From Bacillota bacterium (GTDB lineage Bacteria; Bacillota; Dethiobacteria; DTU022; UBA8154), in the NCBI GenBank assembly GCA_030656575.1, contig JAUSPO010000172.1:1-52185 (forward strand): a DNA stretch of 52,185 nt, given 5' to 3'. A model generated the notes under the pieces. It worked only from the letters and a program-made list of their open reading frames with translations, searched no databases and was not told the DNA's origin. The position numbers and the translations under genes were made by a program. This document shows positions 25,679-33,693 of the stretch, in pieces (the first letter of the stretch is position 1; each line of letters begins with the position of its first letter).

Positions 25679-26749
25679 TTAACCCAATACAAATTCTTTT
25701 CCCGATTCAGTAAGAATCTGCAGCCCTTCAGGTCTTAAAACGACAAGATCTTCTATTCTTATCCCTCCCCAACCGCCAATATAAATACCGGGCTCAATCG
25801 TAAAAATCATCATTTCCTCTAAGAGCTCCTGCCCTTTTGGAGACAAGGTGGGAAGCTCGTGGACCTCAAGCCCTACCCCGTGGCCCAGGCCGTGCCCAAA
25901 GCATGCTCCATAACCTTCTTTCTCAAAAAACTGCCTCACGAGCCCATCAACGCTATCACACCTTTGACCCGCTCTGACTGTACGAGTGGCCATCTCCACC
26001 CCCTGAAGCACCAGGTCGTATATCTCCTGCTGTTTTTGGTGAGGAGCGCCTAAAACAAAGGTTCTGGTCATATCAGAGCAGTAACCGCTATAAACAGCTC
26101 CGAAATCAATCGTCACCAGTTCTCCGGCATTAATAATTCTTTTTCCTGCCACACCATGCGGAAGGGCTGAACGTTCCCCTGATGCCACGATGATTTCGAA
26201 CGGCAGTTTCTCCGAACCACCCTTACGCAACTGGTACTCCAGTTCATATGAAACCTCAAGTTCGCTGATACCGGGTTTTAAGAGGGGAAGAACGTTTTGA
26301 AGTGCCTGGTCGGCGATTCGGGCCGCCGCTGCAATAAAACCCACCTCTTTTTCTTCCTTGATCACCCTAATCTCCTCAACAAAATTATAAAGAGATACGA
26401 TTTTGATGCGGGGATGAGAACCTTTGAGCTGGTTATATTCCCTTAAAGAAAAATGAGCCTCCTCCAGCGCCAGGGTATTCAAACCTTTCTTTGAAATAAA
26501 CTGGGCTGCCGCAGAGTAATTGGCCGAACTCTCCACTCTCATTACTTCAAAAGCAGGTGCCTGTTCGCCCGCTTGTTCAAGATAACGAAAATCAGTAAAA
26601 AGCAGCGCATCCATGGAAGTGACCAGCAAAAATCCGCTTGTACCTGTAAATCCACTTAAATAAATGATGTTGGAACGGTGAGTTATCAAAAAAGCTTCCA
26701 CATTATTATCAATCATTTTCCGGCGGATAGTATTCAGCCTTTGGTCCAT
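25679..26749 (-). CDS. Xaa-Pro aminopeptidase/dipeptidase family protein (M24)
   Basis: A 356-residue M24B metallopeptidase. The creatinase-like N-terminal domain precedes the pita-bread catalytic domain. All five metal ligands are seen: the Asp of IDFGAVYSGYCSDMTRT (two), the His of GHGLGHGVGLEVHE, the Glu of FTIEPGIYI and the Glu of IRIEDLVV. It would cleave the bond before or after proline in short peptides. It lies next to efp. It could be annotated pepP, pepQ or ypdF; the exact substrate cannot be told from the sequence. Confidence 0.92.
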   Translation of the reverse strand: MDQRLNTIRRKMIDNNVEAFLITHRSNIIYLSGFTGTSGFLLVTSMDALLFTDFRYLEQAGEQAPAFEVMRVESSANYSAAAQFISKKGLNTLALEEAHFSLREYNQLKGSHPRIKIVSLYNFVEEIRVIKEEKEVGFIAAAARIADQALQNVLPLLKPGISELEVSYELEYQLRKGGSEKLPFEIIVASGERSALPHGVAGKRIINAGELVTIDFGAVYSGYCSDMTRTFVLGAPHQKQQEIYDLVLQGVEMATRTVRAGQRCDSVDGLVRQFFEKEGYGACFGHGLGHGVGLEVHELPTLSPKGQELLEEMMIFTIEPGIYIGGWGGIRIEDLVVLRPEGLQILTESGKEFVLG

Positions 26750-27107
26750 GATACCACCTTTAGTCCCATTTCTCTTCCCATTTCTTTACTATTCCCATAG
26801 CTTATATGTAAATTCAACTTTTGAAGGGAAAATCCTGCTAAAGAATAAAAAGATCGGTAAAATAAGAAAAAAAGGGGAAATAAAGAAGAAGTCAGAAGTC
26901 AGAAGTCAGAAGTCAGAATAAAAGGAAAGGGCGATTAGATTAAACGGTATGCGCAACATTATTTTAAATAATACAACCTATACTACCTCATTCTTACGAA
27001 GGATCTTAGAGACAGTGATATTTCCTAATCAAAATACTTCTCTTGCTTGAGTATAGTGAATTACAGATAGTATTTTTCTTGGGGAATTCTGACTCCTGTT
27101 TTCTTCA
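26750..27107. other. 358-bp gap between the proline peptidase and the pilin genes
   Basis: There is no gene here. It holds the tandem heptamer array at 26887-26917, the AT-rich near-palindrome ATTATTTTAAATAAT at 26959-26973, and a single TCTGACTCCTG unit at about 27086. The promoter of the peptidase-efp pair is probably inside, but I see no clear -35/-10 pair. Genes for PilM, PilN and PilO, which often follow the pseudopilins, are not here. Confidence 0.5.
26887..26917. repeat. Tandem heptamer repeat (AGAAGTC)
   Basis: Four copies of the seven-base unit AGAAGTC in a row. On the complementary strand this reads GACTTCT, close to the TGACTCC unit at 25046-25073, so the two arrays are inverted with respect to each other. 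Confidence 0.85.
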
Positions 27108-27569
27108 TTACCAATGGTCGGGGGGATCTTTGGAGATTCTGACTCTTCCTGTAACGGGTGTAACGATTACATAACTTTTTTCGCCGTCGCCGGTCTTGAG
27201 AATAACAGTGCCGCCACCGCTGGGACGGCCAAACATATTAAAGTGAACATAGGGAGGAACACCCCCGAAAGTTGTGGAACCCTCAAAATATACCCCTTCG
27301 GGTAAGCGGACCATACTATTTTCTCCCACCGTCCGAATCTGGTAGCTGTTAGTATACACAAAAAAAACGATTCTGCAGACCTTACCACTGGTAATTGCTT
27401 CCTGTCGTACCATGCGCAGGTCACCGGCCAATGACCTGGATGCTGTCTCAAGCTTCCAACGAGAAATGGCTCCTGTTGACGGAAGCGCTGCCGCCGTCAG
27501 AATTGCTATGAGGGCAAGAACCGCCACCAATTCAATTAATGTAAAACCGCCGCAAACCCCCTTCTTCAC
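27108..27569 (-). CDS. GspH/FimT-like pseudopilin
   Basis: A prepilin of about 153 residues. The class III signal is MKKGVCGGFTLIELVAVL with cleavage between Gly and Phe and the conserved Glu at +5. A hydrophobic helix follows (VAVLALIAILTAAALP) and then a GspH-type globular domain (RSLAGDLRMVRQEAITSGKVCRIVF). The start is the GTG at 27567-27569, six bases after GGGGGAG; the open frame goes 26 codons further without support. It is the last gene of the pilus operon and probably a minor pilin of the tip. Confidence 0.85.
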   Translation of the reverse strand: MKKGVCGGFTLIELVAVLALIAILTAAALPSTGAISRWKLETASRSLAGDLRMVRQEAITSGKVCRIVFFVYTNSYQIRTVGENSMVRLPEGVYFEGSTTFGGVPPYVHFNMFGRPSGGGTVILKTGDGEKSYVIVTPVTGRVRISKDPPDHW

Positions 27570-27669
27570 GTATAACTCCCCCGATTTTCTTTTTTGGAAA
27601 GTCCAATTTCCCCCGGAAAAATTGACCCGCATCAACTGCCTCACCAACGGATAAACCCATTTTTTATCT

Positions 27670-28332
27670 CTACCTGCCGCTCCAACGTATGAACTTGATT
27701 TTTATATTTTCTCCATTACTTTCTCTGGATTCATCATCTTCGTGCTCTTCGTTTCCGTGTTCTTCCTCTTCAAATTCTTCGTCTTCTTCAAGGAAAGAAA
27801 TATCCAGGAAAACATTTACTACGGCTTGTCCTCCTGCGTTGTTCCCTGTGTTTCGATAATATCCCCGCGATTGCAGAGTATAATAAACGGCGTTTCCCCC
27901 GGGGGAACCTGGTTGAAGCCATTCCAGGATAAAATATTCTTCTTCGTCTCCCGAGCTTAGATAAACAGGGGTACTTACGGCGTTCTCCAAAAAAAAGGCG
28001 GGCTGTTCACTGATTAGTCCCAAAGCAGCATCCACCCCTGCTTCAGCGATATAATGTGCCCTGATTTTATATTCATAATTCCTGGCAATCGCTCTTTCAG
28101 AAAGAGAATTTTTCAAGAAGGCTGTCCCTAAGATCATCAGCACGGAGGTAATGAAAAGTACCAAAAATAGAATCGTGCCCTTCTCCTCCAGAAGGAGAGT
28201 GGTTTTAAGCTTATGCTTTTTTATAGATCCGCCGCGAAGCTTGGGGACGGTTCCATCGTCTTCCCTTCGGCCCTCCGCTGCGCTACGGGGACACTCGAAC
28301 CGTCCCCAAGCTTCACTCTTTTGCTCTTTCAT
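27670..28332 (-). CDS. PilX-like pilus assembly protein
   Basis: A membrane-anchored minor-pilin-like protein. The helix EKGTILFLVLFITSVLMILG is followed by LSERAIARNYEYKIRAHYIAEAGVDAALGL, the PilX N-terminal pattern, and an acidic C-terminal tail. The ATG at 28330-28332 has AAGGAG five bases upstream. The first 40 or so residues (to about GGSIKK) are coded by a 79-bp palindromic repeat and look unlike a pilin. The ancestral start was probably close to the helix, and the repeat then extended the reading frame at its 5' end. Without that part the protein is about 180 residues. Confidence 0.75.
   Translation of the reverse strand: MKEQKSEAWGRFECPRSAAEGRREDDGTVPKLRGGSIKKHKLKTTLLLEEKGTILFLVLFITSVLMILGTAFLKNSLSERAIARNYEYKIRAHYIAEAGVDAALGLISEQPAFFLENAVSTPVYLSSGDEEEYFILEWLQPGSPGGNAVYYTLQSRGYYRNTGNNAGGQAVVNVFLDISFLEEDEEFEEEEHGNEEHEDDESRESNGENIKIKFIRWSGR
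28236..28314. repeat. 79-bp palindromic element in frame in the PilX-like gene
   Basis: Perfect 18-bp inverted repeats GAAGCTTGGGGACGGTTC (28236-28253) and GAACCGTCCCCAAGCTTC (28297-28314) flank a 43-bp core. It has no stop in the reading frame of the PilX-like gene. The tip GGGGACGGTT is shared with repeats at 28347-28450 and 36615-36723. Confidence 0.9.
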
Positions 28333-28346
28333 ACATTCTCCTTTTT

Positions 28347-28450
28347 GAAGCACGGGGACGGTTCTCTTGCTTCCTTCCGTTACCTGCTAAGATTTTGGGG
28401 GAAGCACGGGGACGGTTCTCTTGCTTCCTTCCGTTACCTGCTGAGATTTT
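28347..28450. repeat. Tandem duplication of a 54-bp unit with GGGGACGGTTCT core
   Basis: Two direct copies begin GAAGCACGGGGACGGTTCTC, at 28347 and 28401, and differ at only a few bases. The second copy overlaps the last codons and stop of the PilW-like gene. The first carries a second copy of those final codons (AATCTTAGCAGG then TAA), so the 3' end of the gene was duplicated together with the repeat. Confidence 0.88.
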
Positions 28451-29033
28451 GTAGTCGTACAGTGTTTTGCAAAACAAATGGGCTTCCTGCTGCACTTTCC
28501 CCTTTTTGTTCCCGAATCTGAAGAATAACAAGGATCATTTGGGAGATGCTCTCAGGATACTCCCCTGGAGTTATCCCAGGAGGGACATACCTGAAGAAAT
28601 CCAATCCTGCAGCATGATAAGCAATCTCGTTACCGGAGCCGGATCCTATTTTAAGGGTAATAACCCTCTTTGTTTCATTATAGATCAGTTTACATTTCTG
28701 TCCGTCTGCGGATGTAAACGAAAGACTGCCCGCACCCTGCTGCTGTGCCACACCAGGGTGATAGAGAGGCAGGATATTGTTATCTTCAAGGCCTTCCACT
28801 GCAGCAGCATAGCGTAGCTCATTTATGATCTCAAACATGGCAATCCGGGCATTTTGCTGGATATCAATTGTAGCCGAACCCCTGGCCCAGCTCTGAAGAC
28901 CACCGCTGTAAAAGGTCAGGAGTGCGGCCATAATAAGGCTGAAAACAGTAACAGCAAGCATCACTTCAAGCAGAGTTACTCCCCGGGAATGACCCCATAT
29001 CCATTTAATAATCCGTAAGGTTTTCTTCTCCAC
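28434..29033 (-). CDS. PilW/PulJ-like minor pseudopilin
   Basis: A 199-residue prepilin-type protein. The cleavage region is SRGVTLLEVMLAVTVFSLIM with Gly before Val and Glu at +5. The helix then runs into a globular domain containing GGLQSWARGSATIDIQQNARIAMFEIINELRYA, typical of PilW/GspJ-type minor pilins. It is probably a membrane or pilus-tip component of the type IV pilus. It follows the PilV-like gene by six bases. The stop codon lies within the repeat at 28401-28450. Confidence 0.85.
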   Translation of the reverse strand: MEKKTLRIIKWIWGHSRGVTLLEVMLAVTVFSLIMAALLTFYSGGLQSWARGSATIDIQQNARIAMFEIINELRYAAAVEGLEDNNILPLYHPGVAQQQGAGSLSFTSADGQKCKLIYNETKRVITLKIGSGSGNEIAYHAAGLDFFRYVPPGITPGEYPESISQMILVILQIREQKGESAAGSPFVLQNTVRLQNLSR

Positions 29034-29039
29034 AGTCTT

Positions 29040-29468
29040 TTACCCTCTTTGCCCCAGGTAGGACCTCAGGCAGACAGAACGCCCCGAGTCATCTCCCCAT
29101 GAAACGGTAACTTCTAAGAGGATGACTTCGCCTTCCCCACCCGGGAAAATATCACCAAGCCCCACAGTCGTTATGAAGGCCTCCCGTTGAAAGATGTCCA
29201 CGCTATCTACTAAACAAATTTCCCCTTCCCCATTGATATGATCCATGAGCTGGCCATAGCCCATTCCCTTCAGCTCTTCCATCCTTTGCTGTGCCAACGT
29301 AACAGCCTGAGTCTCCTGCCCTCCCAAAAGAGCTGAAAAAGAAGCTCCTGTAAACATGGAAAAGACAGGGAGCATTAAAATGCCCAAAACAGCAGCAACA
29401 GCAAGGACTTCAATTAAGCTGAAACCTTCTTCATTTCTGAACGGCAACGGCTCACTGCTCCTTTTCAA
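29040..29468 (-). CDS. PilV/GspI-like minor pseudopilin
   Basis: A 142-residue prepilin-like protein with the signal RNEEGFSLIEVLAVAAVLGI (cleavage Gly-Phe, Glu at +5), followed by QAVTLAQQRMEELKGMGYG, the PilV/GspI-type pattern. It overlaps the upstream pilin gene by four bases and precedes the PilW-like gene. Confidence 0.85.
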   Translation of the reverse strand: MKRSSEPLPFRNEEGFSLIEVLAVAAVLGILMLPVFSMFTGASFSALLGGQETQAVTLAQQRMEELKGMGYGQLMDHINGEGEICLVDSVDIFQREAFITTVGLGDIFPGGEGEVILLEVTVSWGDDSGRSVCLRSYLGQRG

Positions 29469-29935
29469 TCTTTCGAGAGAAGAATATATAGATATGAGGA
29501 ATCTTCTTTAACGTTACCACTGCCCAGGGATTCCACCAGTTTTTTCACAGCTCCGCCTGGGACGCCACTTAAACGCAGACACCTGACTGTCCCCCCGAAT
29601 AACTGGCTCACTCCATGATAATAGGTAAACGTCCCACCCCAGGGATTCTGAGCAGGCCAGTGTTCCAGGTAAGGGCCGTTCCATCCGGAGACTTCAGGAT
29701 CCATACAAAAACCGGGATCGCCGCCTGCTATATTGCCTGTGGGCCACTGCCCCGTATCGTAGTAATACGACTGAACTGCACTTTTTACAACCCTGGAATC
29801 TGCAACAGCAGCTGAAATCCTGCTTTTGTCAATAGAGCGAATCACGTTTGGAGCAATAAACGCTCCCAAAATAGCAATTATAGCAACAACTCCCAAAAGC
29901 TCCACCAGTGTAAAACCTTTCTCTCCACCCCGTAT
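29465..29935 (-). CDS. GspG/PilA-like major pseudopilin with unusual start
   Basis: A pilin of about 156 residues. The prepilin motif EKGFTLVELLGVVAIIAILG is complete in the DNA, but no ATG, GTG or TTG lies upstream of it in this frame before a TGA at about 29954. The first standard start (GTG, 29905) falls inside the motif, after the cleavage site, and would give a protein that cannot be processed. Possible starts are ATA at 29933-29935, some 12 bases after GGGGGAG, or ATC. A sequence error is also possible. The rest of the protein, with SYYYDTGQWPTG and WGGTFTYYHG, is GspG-like. The position after pilC fits the major pilin. Confidence 0.75.
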   Translation of the reverse strand: MRGGEKGFTLVELLGVVAIIAILGAFIAPNVIRSIDKSRISAAVADSRVVKSAVQSYYYDTGQWPTGNIAGGDPGFCMDPEVSGWNGPYLEHWPAQNPWGGTFTYYHGVSQLFGGTVRCLRLSGVPGGAVKKLVESLGSGNVKEDSSYLYILLSKD

Positions 29936-29962
29936 GCGCGAGATATTCTCCCCCTTTTTTAA

Positions 29963-31105
29963 TCAGATAAGATCGTATACTTCAAACATTGGCAATAGCA
30001 CAGACAACGCAATCAAAGCGATAATACCTGTCATAAAAAGAATCAGCGCGGGTTCAAGAAGAGAACCGAGGCGTTCTACGGTATAGGAGACATCTGCTTC
30101 AAAGAAATCAGCAGATTTTGAAAACATGCTGTCAAGCTTGCCCGTTTCTTCTCCCACACTGGCCATTTCCACAACCATGGCCGGGAAAATCCCACCAGGG
30201 GACAGCGCATCCGCCACAGACTCACCCCGCGAAATATTAAAGCTTGCCCTCTCGATCGCACCTGCAACAATGCGGTTTTCAGAGGTCTTTTTGAGGAGTT
30301 CCAGAGATAAAATCAGGCTAACACCGCTGCCCAGCAAAGTGCCCAGTGTTCGGCAAAAACGAGCCATAATAATTTTTCTGTATAAAGACCCCAACAAGGG
30401 TGCATCGAGGCGCAGCCTGTCATAAAAAAAAGACCCCGTTTCAGTTTTCAAAGCCACTTTGAGCGAAAGAAAAAACACAATGCCAAGGAGAATAATAAGG
30501 TACCAGTATGATAGTAGAACCCCCCCAGATGCGATGAGCATTCTTGTTAATGCTGGCATGACCACACCCATGTTTTCAAAGACACTCTCAAAACGGGGAA
30601 GAACAAAGACAATCATAAAAATTATGACGAGAAAAACAACACCTATGATAAATTTTGGGTAAAGGGTCGCCGATTTGATTTTTTGCTCCAGGTCGTACTG
30701 CCTTTCAAAGTGTGCGGCAACCCTTTCCATTGCAGTATTAAAAATACCCCCAGCCTCGCCTGTCTCCACCATATTGATCAGAATGGAAGGAAAAACATCA
30801 GCGTGTGCCCGAAAGGAATCGGCAAGAGAATGGCCTTTTCTAACCAAAAGAGCCACATCCCTGATCCTCTCCCTTAAGACGGAATGTTCCACCTGTTTTC
30901 CAAGGATCTCCAGACTGCTAAGCACAGCTATCCCAGCCCCAATCATGGCAGAAAACTGGCGGGAAAAAATCATAAAATCCCTCGTTTTAGGGCGAGATTT
31001 AATAAAAGGAAGCCTCACAGGCTTTTTCAGGAATGTGACAAGCCGTCTCCCAAGGGATTTTGCCTCTCCTTCCCCATTGAACCGTTTCCTGCCAGGGTGT
31101 TCCAT
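29963..31105 (-). CDS. pilC: Type IV pilus inner-membrane platform protein PilC
   Basis: A GspF/PilC-family protein of 380 residues with two copies of the T2SSF domain (about 43-165 and 247-368): FSRQFSAMIGAGIAVLSSLEIL and ARFCRTLGTLLGSGVSLILSLELL. Three membrane segments are visible (about 150-172, 195-220, 352-374). It is the platform on which PilB acts. It starts 19 bp after pilB and ends about 28 bp before the likely pilin start. Confidence 0.93.
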   Translation of the reverse strand: MEHPGRKRFNGEGEAKSLGRRLVTFLKKPVRLPFIKSRPKTRDFMIFSRQFSAMIGAGIAVLSSLEILGKQVEHSVLRERIRDVALLVRKGHSLADSFRAHADVFPSILINMVETGEAGGIFNTAMERVAAHFERQYDLEQKIKSATLYPKFIIGVVFLVIIFMIVFVLPRFESVFENMGVVMPALTRMLIASGGVLLSYWYLIILLGIVFFLSLKVALKTETGSFFYDRLRLDAPLLGSLYRKIIMARFCRTLGTLLGSGVSLILSLELLKKTSENRIVAGAIERASFNISRGESVADALSPGGIFPAMVVEMASVGEETGKLDSMFSKSADFFEADVSYTVERLGSLLEPALILFMTGIIALIALSVLLPMFEVYDLI

Positions 31106-31124
31106 GATCTGCTTCCTCCCTAAT

Positions 31125-32432
31125 CTATAAGACTGTGTACGCCACCTGCATTACTTCCTTTACGGTCGTTATCCCTTCAGAAGCCCTCTGCAGGCCGTCC
31201 TGTAGAAGAGACTTCATACCTTGCGATATGGCATATCGCCTGATTTCCTCCGAGTCGCAGGACTCCATAATAATCCTGCGCATCTCTCCATCCACGGGCA
31301 TGACTTCATGGATAGCAGTGCGGCCCCTGAACCCACTAAAGCTGCACTTTTCACAACCTCTACCCCTGGTAAATGCAGGATTTTCGTTATTCCCGCCTGC
31401 CTCGAGGTAGAATGCCAGTTCTTCTTTTTCAGGAAGATACGGCTCGCTGCATTCGCTGCAGTTGAGTCGGATTAGACGCTGAGCCACCACCCCAACCAAA
31501 GATGATGTAAGCAAAAATTTCTCCACACCCATGTCCAGAAGACGGCTAACAGCCCTTGGAGCATCGTTGGTATGCAGGGTTGAAAAGACAAGGTGACCGG
31601 TCAGTGCTGCCCTTGTGGCGATTTCGGCAGTTTCGCCGTCTCGGATCTCACCAACCATAACCACATTGGGATCCTGTCGTAGTATTGTCCTTAAAGCCCT
31701 TGCAAAGTTTAAATTAATCTTAGGGTTTATCTGTACCTGGTTTACCCTGTCAAGCCTGTATTCTACCGGATCTTCAACGGTAATAATATTCTGCTCCGGG
31801 TTATTGACATGATTAAGAGTTGAGTAAAGAGTCGTTGTTTTACCACACCCAGTTGGCCCCGTAACGAGAATCATACCATATGAATTATCCAGGAATTTAA
31901 GATAGCGCTTCCTGTTCTCCTCGCTAAATCCCAAATTGTCAATGGGCATAATGATCTTATCAGGGTTGAGAAGGCGCAGGACCATTTTCTCTCCGTAAAT
32001 TGTGGACAAAGTCGAAAGGCGAATATTAAGCGGTCGGCAATGAACATCAATACGGATATTCCCATCCTGGGGGAGCCTTCGCTCCGCGATATCCATCCCC
32101 GCCATGATCTTCAGGCGGGAAATAATTAAAGGCATCACTTCAGAAGAATAGGGTGAAAAATCGCTCAGAGCCCCGTCCACGCGCAGACGCACCCTTAAGC
32201 CGTTTTCGGTCGGCTCAAGATGAATATCGCTGGCATCCCTGCTCACTGCCTGCTGCAACAAAAGATTCACCATCTGCACGATAGGAGCATCCTCTAAGGC
32301 TTCCTGGGATGCACCGTTTCGTTCCTCAACATCGGAAGATAAGACGGTCTTCCTCATCTGGAGTGTATTGCTTCTCCCATTGTCCGAAAAGTTAAGATGG
32401 TTTTCGGGCTTTTGTTTCCAGAACCTGAACAA
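31125..32432 (-). CDS. pilB: Type IV pilus extension ATPase PilB (short form)
   Basis: A GspE/PilB-type secretion ATPase. Walker A is TGPTGCGKTTTLYS, the Asp and His boxes lie in ITVEDPVEYRL and LVFSTLHTNDAPRAVSRLLDMG, and Walker B is VVMVGEIRDGETAEIA. A zinc-finger pair is NCSECSEPYLP and CEKCSFSG. The MshEN N-terminal domain usual in PilB is missing; the protein starts shortly before QMVNLLLQQAVSRDASDIHLEP. I choose the TTG at 32430-32432, nine bases after GAGGGGG; a GTG 12 codons upstream would overlap pilD. Confidence 0.9.
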   Translation of the reverse strand: MFRFWKQKPENHLNFSDNGRSNTLQMRKTVLSSDVEERNGASQEALEDAPIVQMVNLLLQQAVSRDASDIHLEPTENGLRVRLRVDGALSDFSPYSSEVMPLIISRLKIMAGMDIAERRLPQDGNIRIDVHCRPLNIRLSTLSTIYGEKMVLRLLNPDKIIMPIDNLGFSEENRKRYLKFLDNSYGMILVTGPTGCGKTTTLYSTLNHVNNPEQNIITVEDPVEYRLDRVNQVQINPKINLNFARALRTILRQDPNVVMVGEIRDGETAEIATRAALTGHLVFSTLHTNDAPRAVSRLLDMGVEKFLLTSSLVGVVAQRLIRLNCSECSEPYLPEKEELAFYLEAGGNNENPAFTRGRGCEKCSFSGFRGRTAIHEVMPVDGEMRRIIMESCDSEEIRRYAISQGMKSLLQDGLQRASEGITTVKEVMQVAYTVL

Positions 32433-32446
32433 AAAAGACTTCCCCC

Positions 32447-33091
32447 TCAAAGAAATGAAATGTACCACTGCCAGATCTTAAGGCCCCAGAAAGTGGCAAA
32501 CCACAAAGCAAGCGATAGATAAGGAGCAAAGGCAAGAGGATCCTTGCGTGTCTTCTTCCCAAAAACAAGTAGTCCCAGTCCTGCGACTGCTCCCATCACA
32601 AAAGAAAGCAGGAAAACAAGGAGCATATAAGGCCAACCTGCAGCAAGGCCCAATACCGCCATAAGCTTCACATCACCGCCGCCCATGCCTCCCCTGCTTA
32701 ATAGGGCAATGAGATAAAAGAGGCCGCCCCCTGCTAAAAAGCCCAGTGCAGCCGATTCCGGCGAAAGATAAGGATAGAAAAGCTGCCAAAAAAATATCCA
32801 TAGAAAAAGAAAAAGAGTGATGCGGTTGGGAATCAGTCCCGTTTTCAGATCAATGCAGGAAATAAGTAGAAGCAGTGAAAATATAAAAATAAATTTAAAA
32901 AATAGCGGCGAAAAACCGAAAAAATAAAAACAATTTAAAAAGATACCTGCAGAAATAATTTCCACAATAGGGAAAGAAAAAGATCCTCTCTTTCCTCCCC
33001 TGCCGGGAACTAACAGCACATTTATAAACCTTCCAGCCGCAAGCCCTGCAAAGAACACCAAAAGAAAAAAGAACAATTCTGCTGAGTCCAC
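32447..33091 (-). CDS. pilD: Prepilin peptidase (A24), short form without the methylase cysteines
   Basis: A 214-residue prepilin peptidase with the two catalytic Asp in ISCIDLKTGLIPNRI and GGMGGGDVKLMAVLG and six or more membrane helices. In standard PilD a cytoplasmic loop with two CxxC pairs follows the first helix and is needed for N-methylation. Here that loop is replaced by LVPGRGGKRGSFSFPIVE with no Cys. Cleavage should work; methylation may not. It is the first gene of the pilus operon. Confidence 0.9.
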   Translation of the reverse strand: MDSAELFFFLLVFFAGLAAGRFINVLLVPGRGGKRGSFSFPIVEIISAGIFLNCFYFFGFSPLFFKFIFIFSLLLLISCIDLKTGLIPNRITLFLFLWIFFWQLFYPYLSPESAALGFLAGGGLFYLIALLSRGGMGGGDVKLMAVLGLAAGWPYMLLVFLLSFVMGAVAGLGLLVFGKKTRKDPLAFAPYLSLALWFATFWGLKIWQWYISFL

Positions 33092-33147
33092 TTCATAACC
33101 TAACCTTTCCTATTTTTCCCATAGGAAATTACAGAACAAATTAGCTA

Positions 33148-33342
33148 TTACTTCCACATAAAAAGACAATTACCTTTCGAATTAATAAAAATATAGCAAT
33201 AATATCCTTTTTTATTATCTCTAATTAAATGTGAAGCACGGACTGTTTCATCATCTTCACACTGGCTATTTATGAGTTCAATTATTTCTTGACCTTTTTC
33301 CTTTTCTTTACTATAATTAAATAAACGAACATATATACGCAT
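33148..33342 (-). CDS. Small hypothetical protein
   Basis: An open frame of 64 residues (MRIYVRLFNYSKEKEKGQEI and onward), rich in Lys, Glu and aromatic residues, ending CYIFINSKGNCLFMWK. There is no good ribosome binding site in front of the ATG. No known domain is recognised. The composition is compatible with a real small protein in an AT-rich region, but it could be chance. Confidence 0.3.
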   Translation of the reverse strand: MRIYVRLFNYSKEKEKGQEIIELINSQCEDDETVRASHLIRDNKKGYYCYIFINSKGNCLFMWK

Positions 33343-33464
33343 ATAGAATTTTGAGTAGAATTATACAATGCAGCTCGGACAGGTCATGCTTTTTTGAAGG
33401 ATAACTGTACATAATATAGGATGAAGCATATTCTGAAGTACTAGTAAAAATGGGGAGATGCGGC

Positions 33465-33683
33465 ATGCAAACTGCTAATCAGATTGCGGTGGTAAAAGTT
33501 TTGGAATTTTGTATTCAAGGTGAGATTGACGGCAATGTCCCTTCTTTGCTCCAGTCTGTTCGGAAAGCATTGGACGACATAAAAAAGGAAGACCCATCCC
33601 TTTCAGGAATGGGCATATCAGAAATGTCTTTCTTTAGCGATACGCAAGGCGTCATCAATCTGAAAGTAATCTTCGAAAATTAA
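33465..33683 (+). CDS. Small conserved-looking hypothetical protein
   Basis: A plus-strand gene of 72 residues starting at the ATG preceded by GGGGAG at seven bases. The sequence MQTANQIAVVKVLEFCIQGE, then SLLQSVRKALDDIKKEDPSL, looks like a compact alpha/beta protein with well-formed amphipathic helices. I recognise no family. It converges on yqeG with only 10 bp between the stops. Confidence 0.55.
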   Translation: MQTANQIAVVKVLEFCIQGEIDGNVPSLLQSVRKALDDIKKEDPSLSGMGISEMSFFSDTQGVINLKVIFEN

Positions 33684-33693
33684 ATTTTATCTT

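Noticed and set aside
25046-26917. CRISPR-like arrays
   Set aside because: The repeats are seven-base tandem units without spacers.
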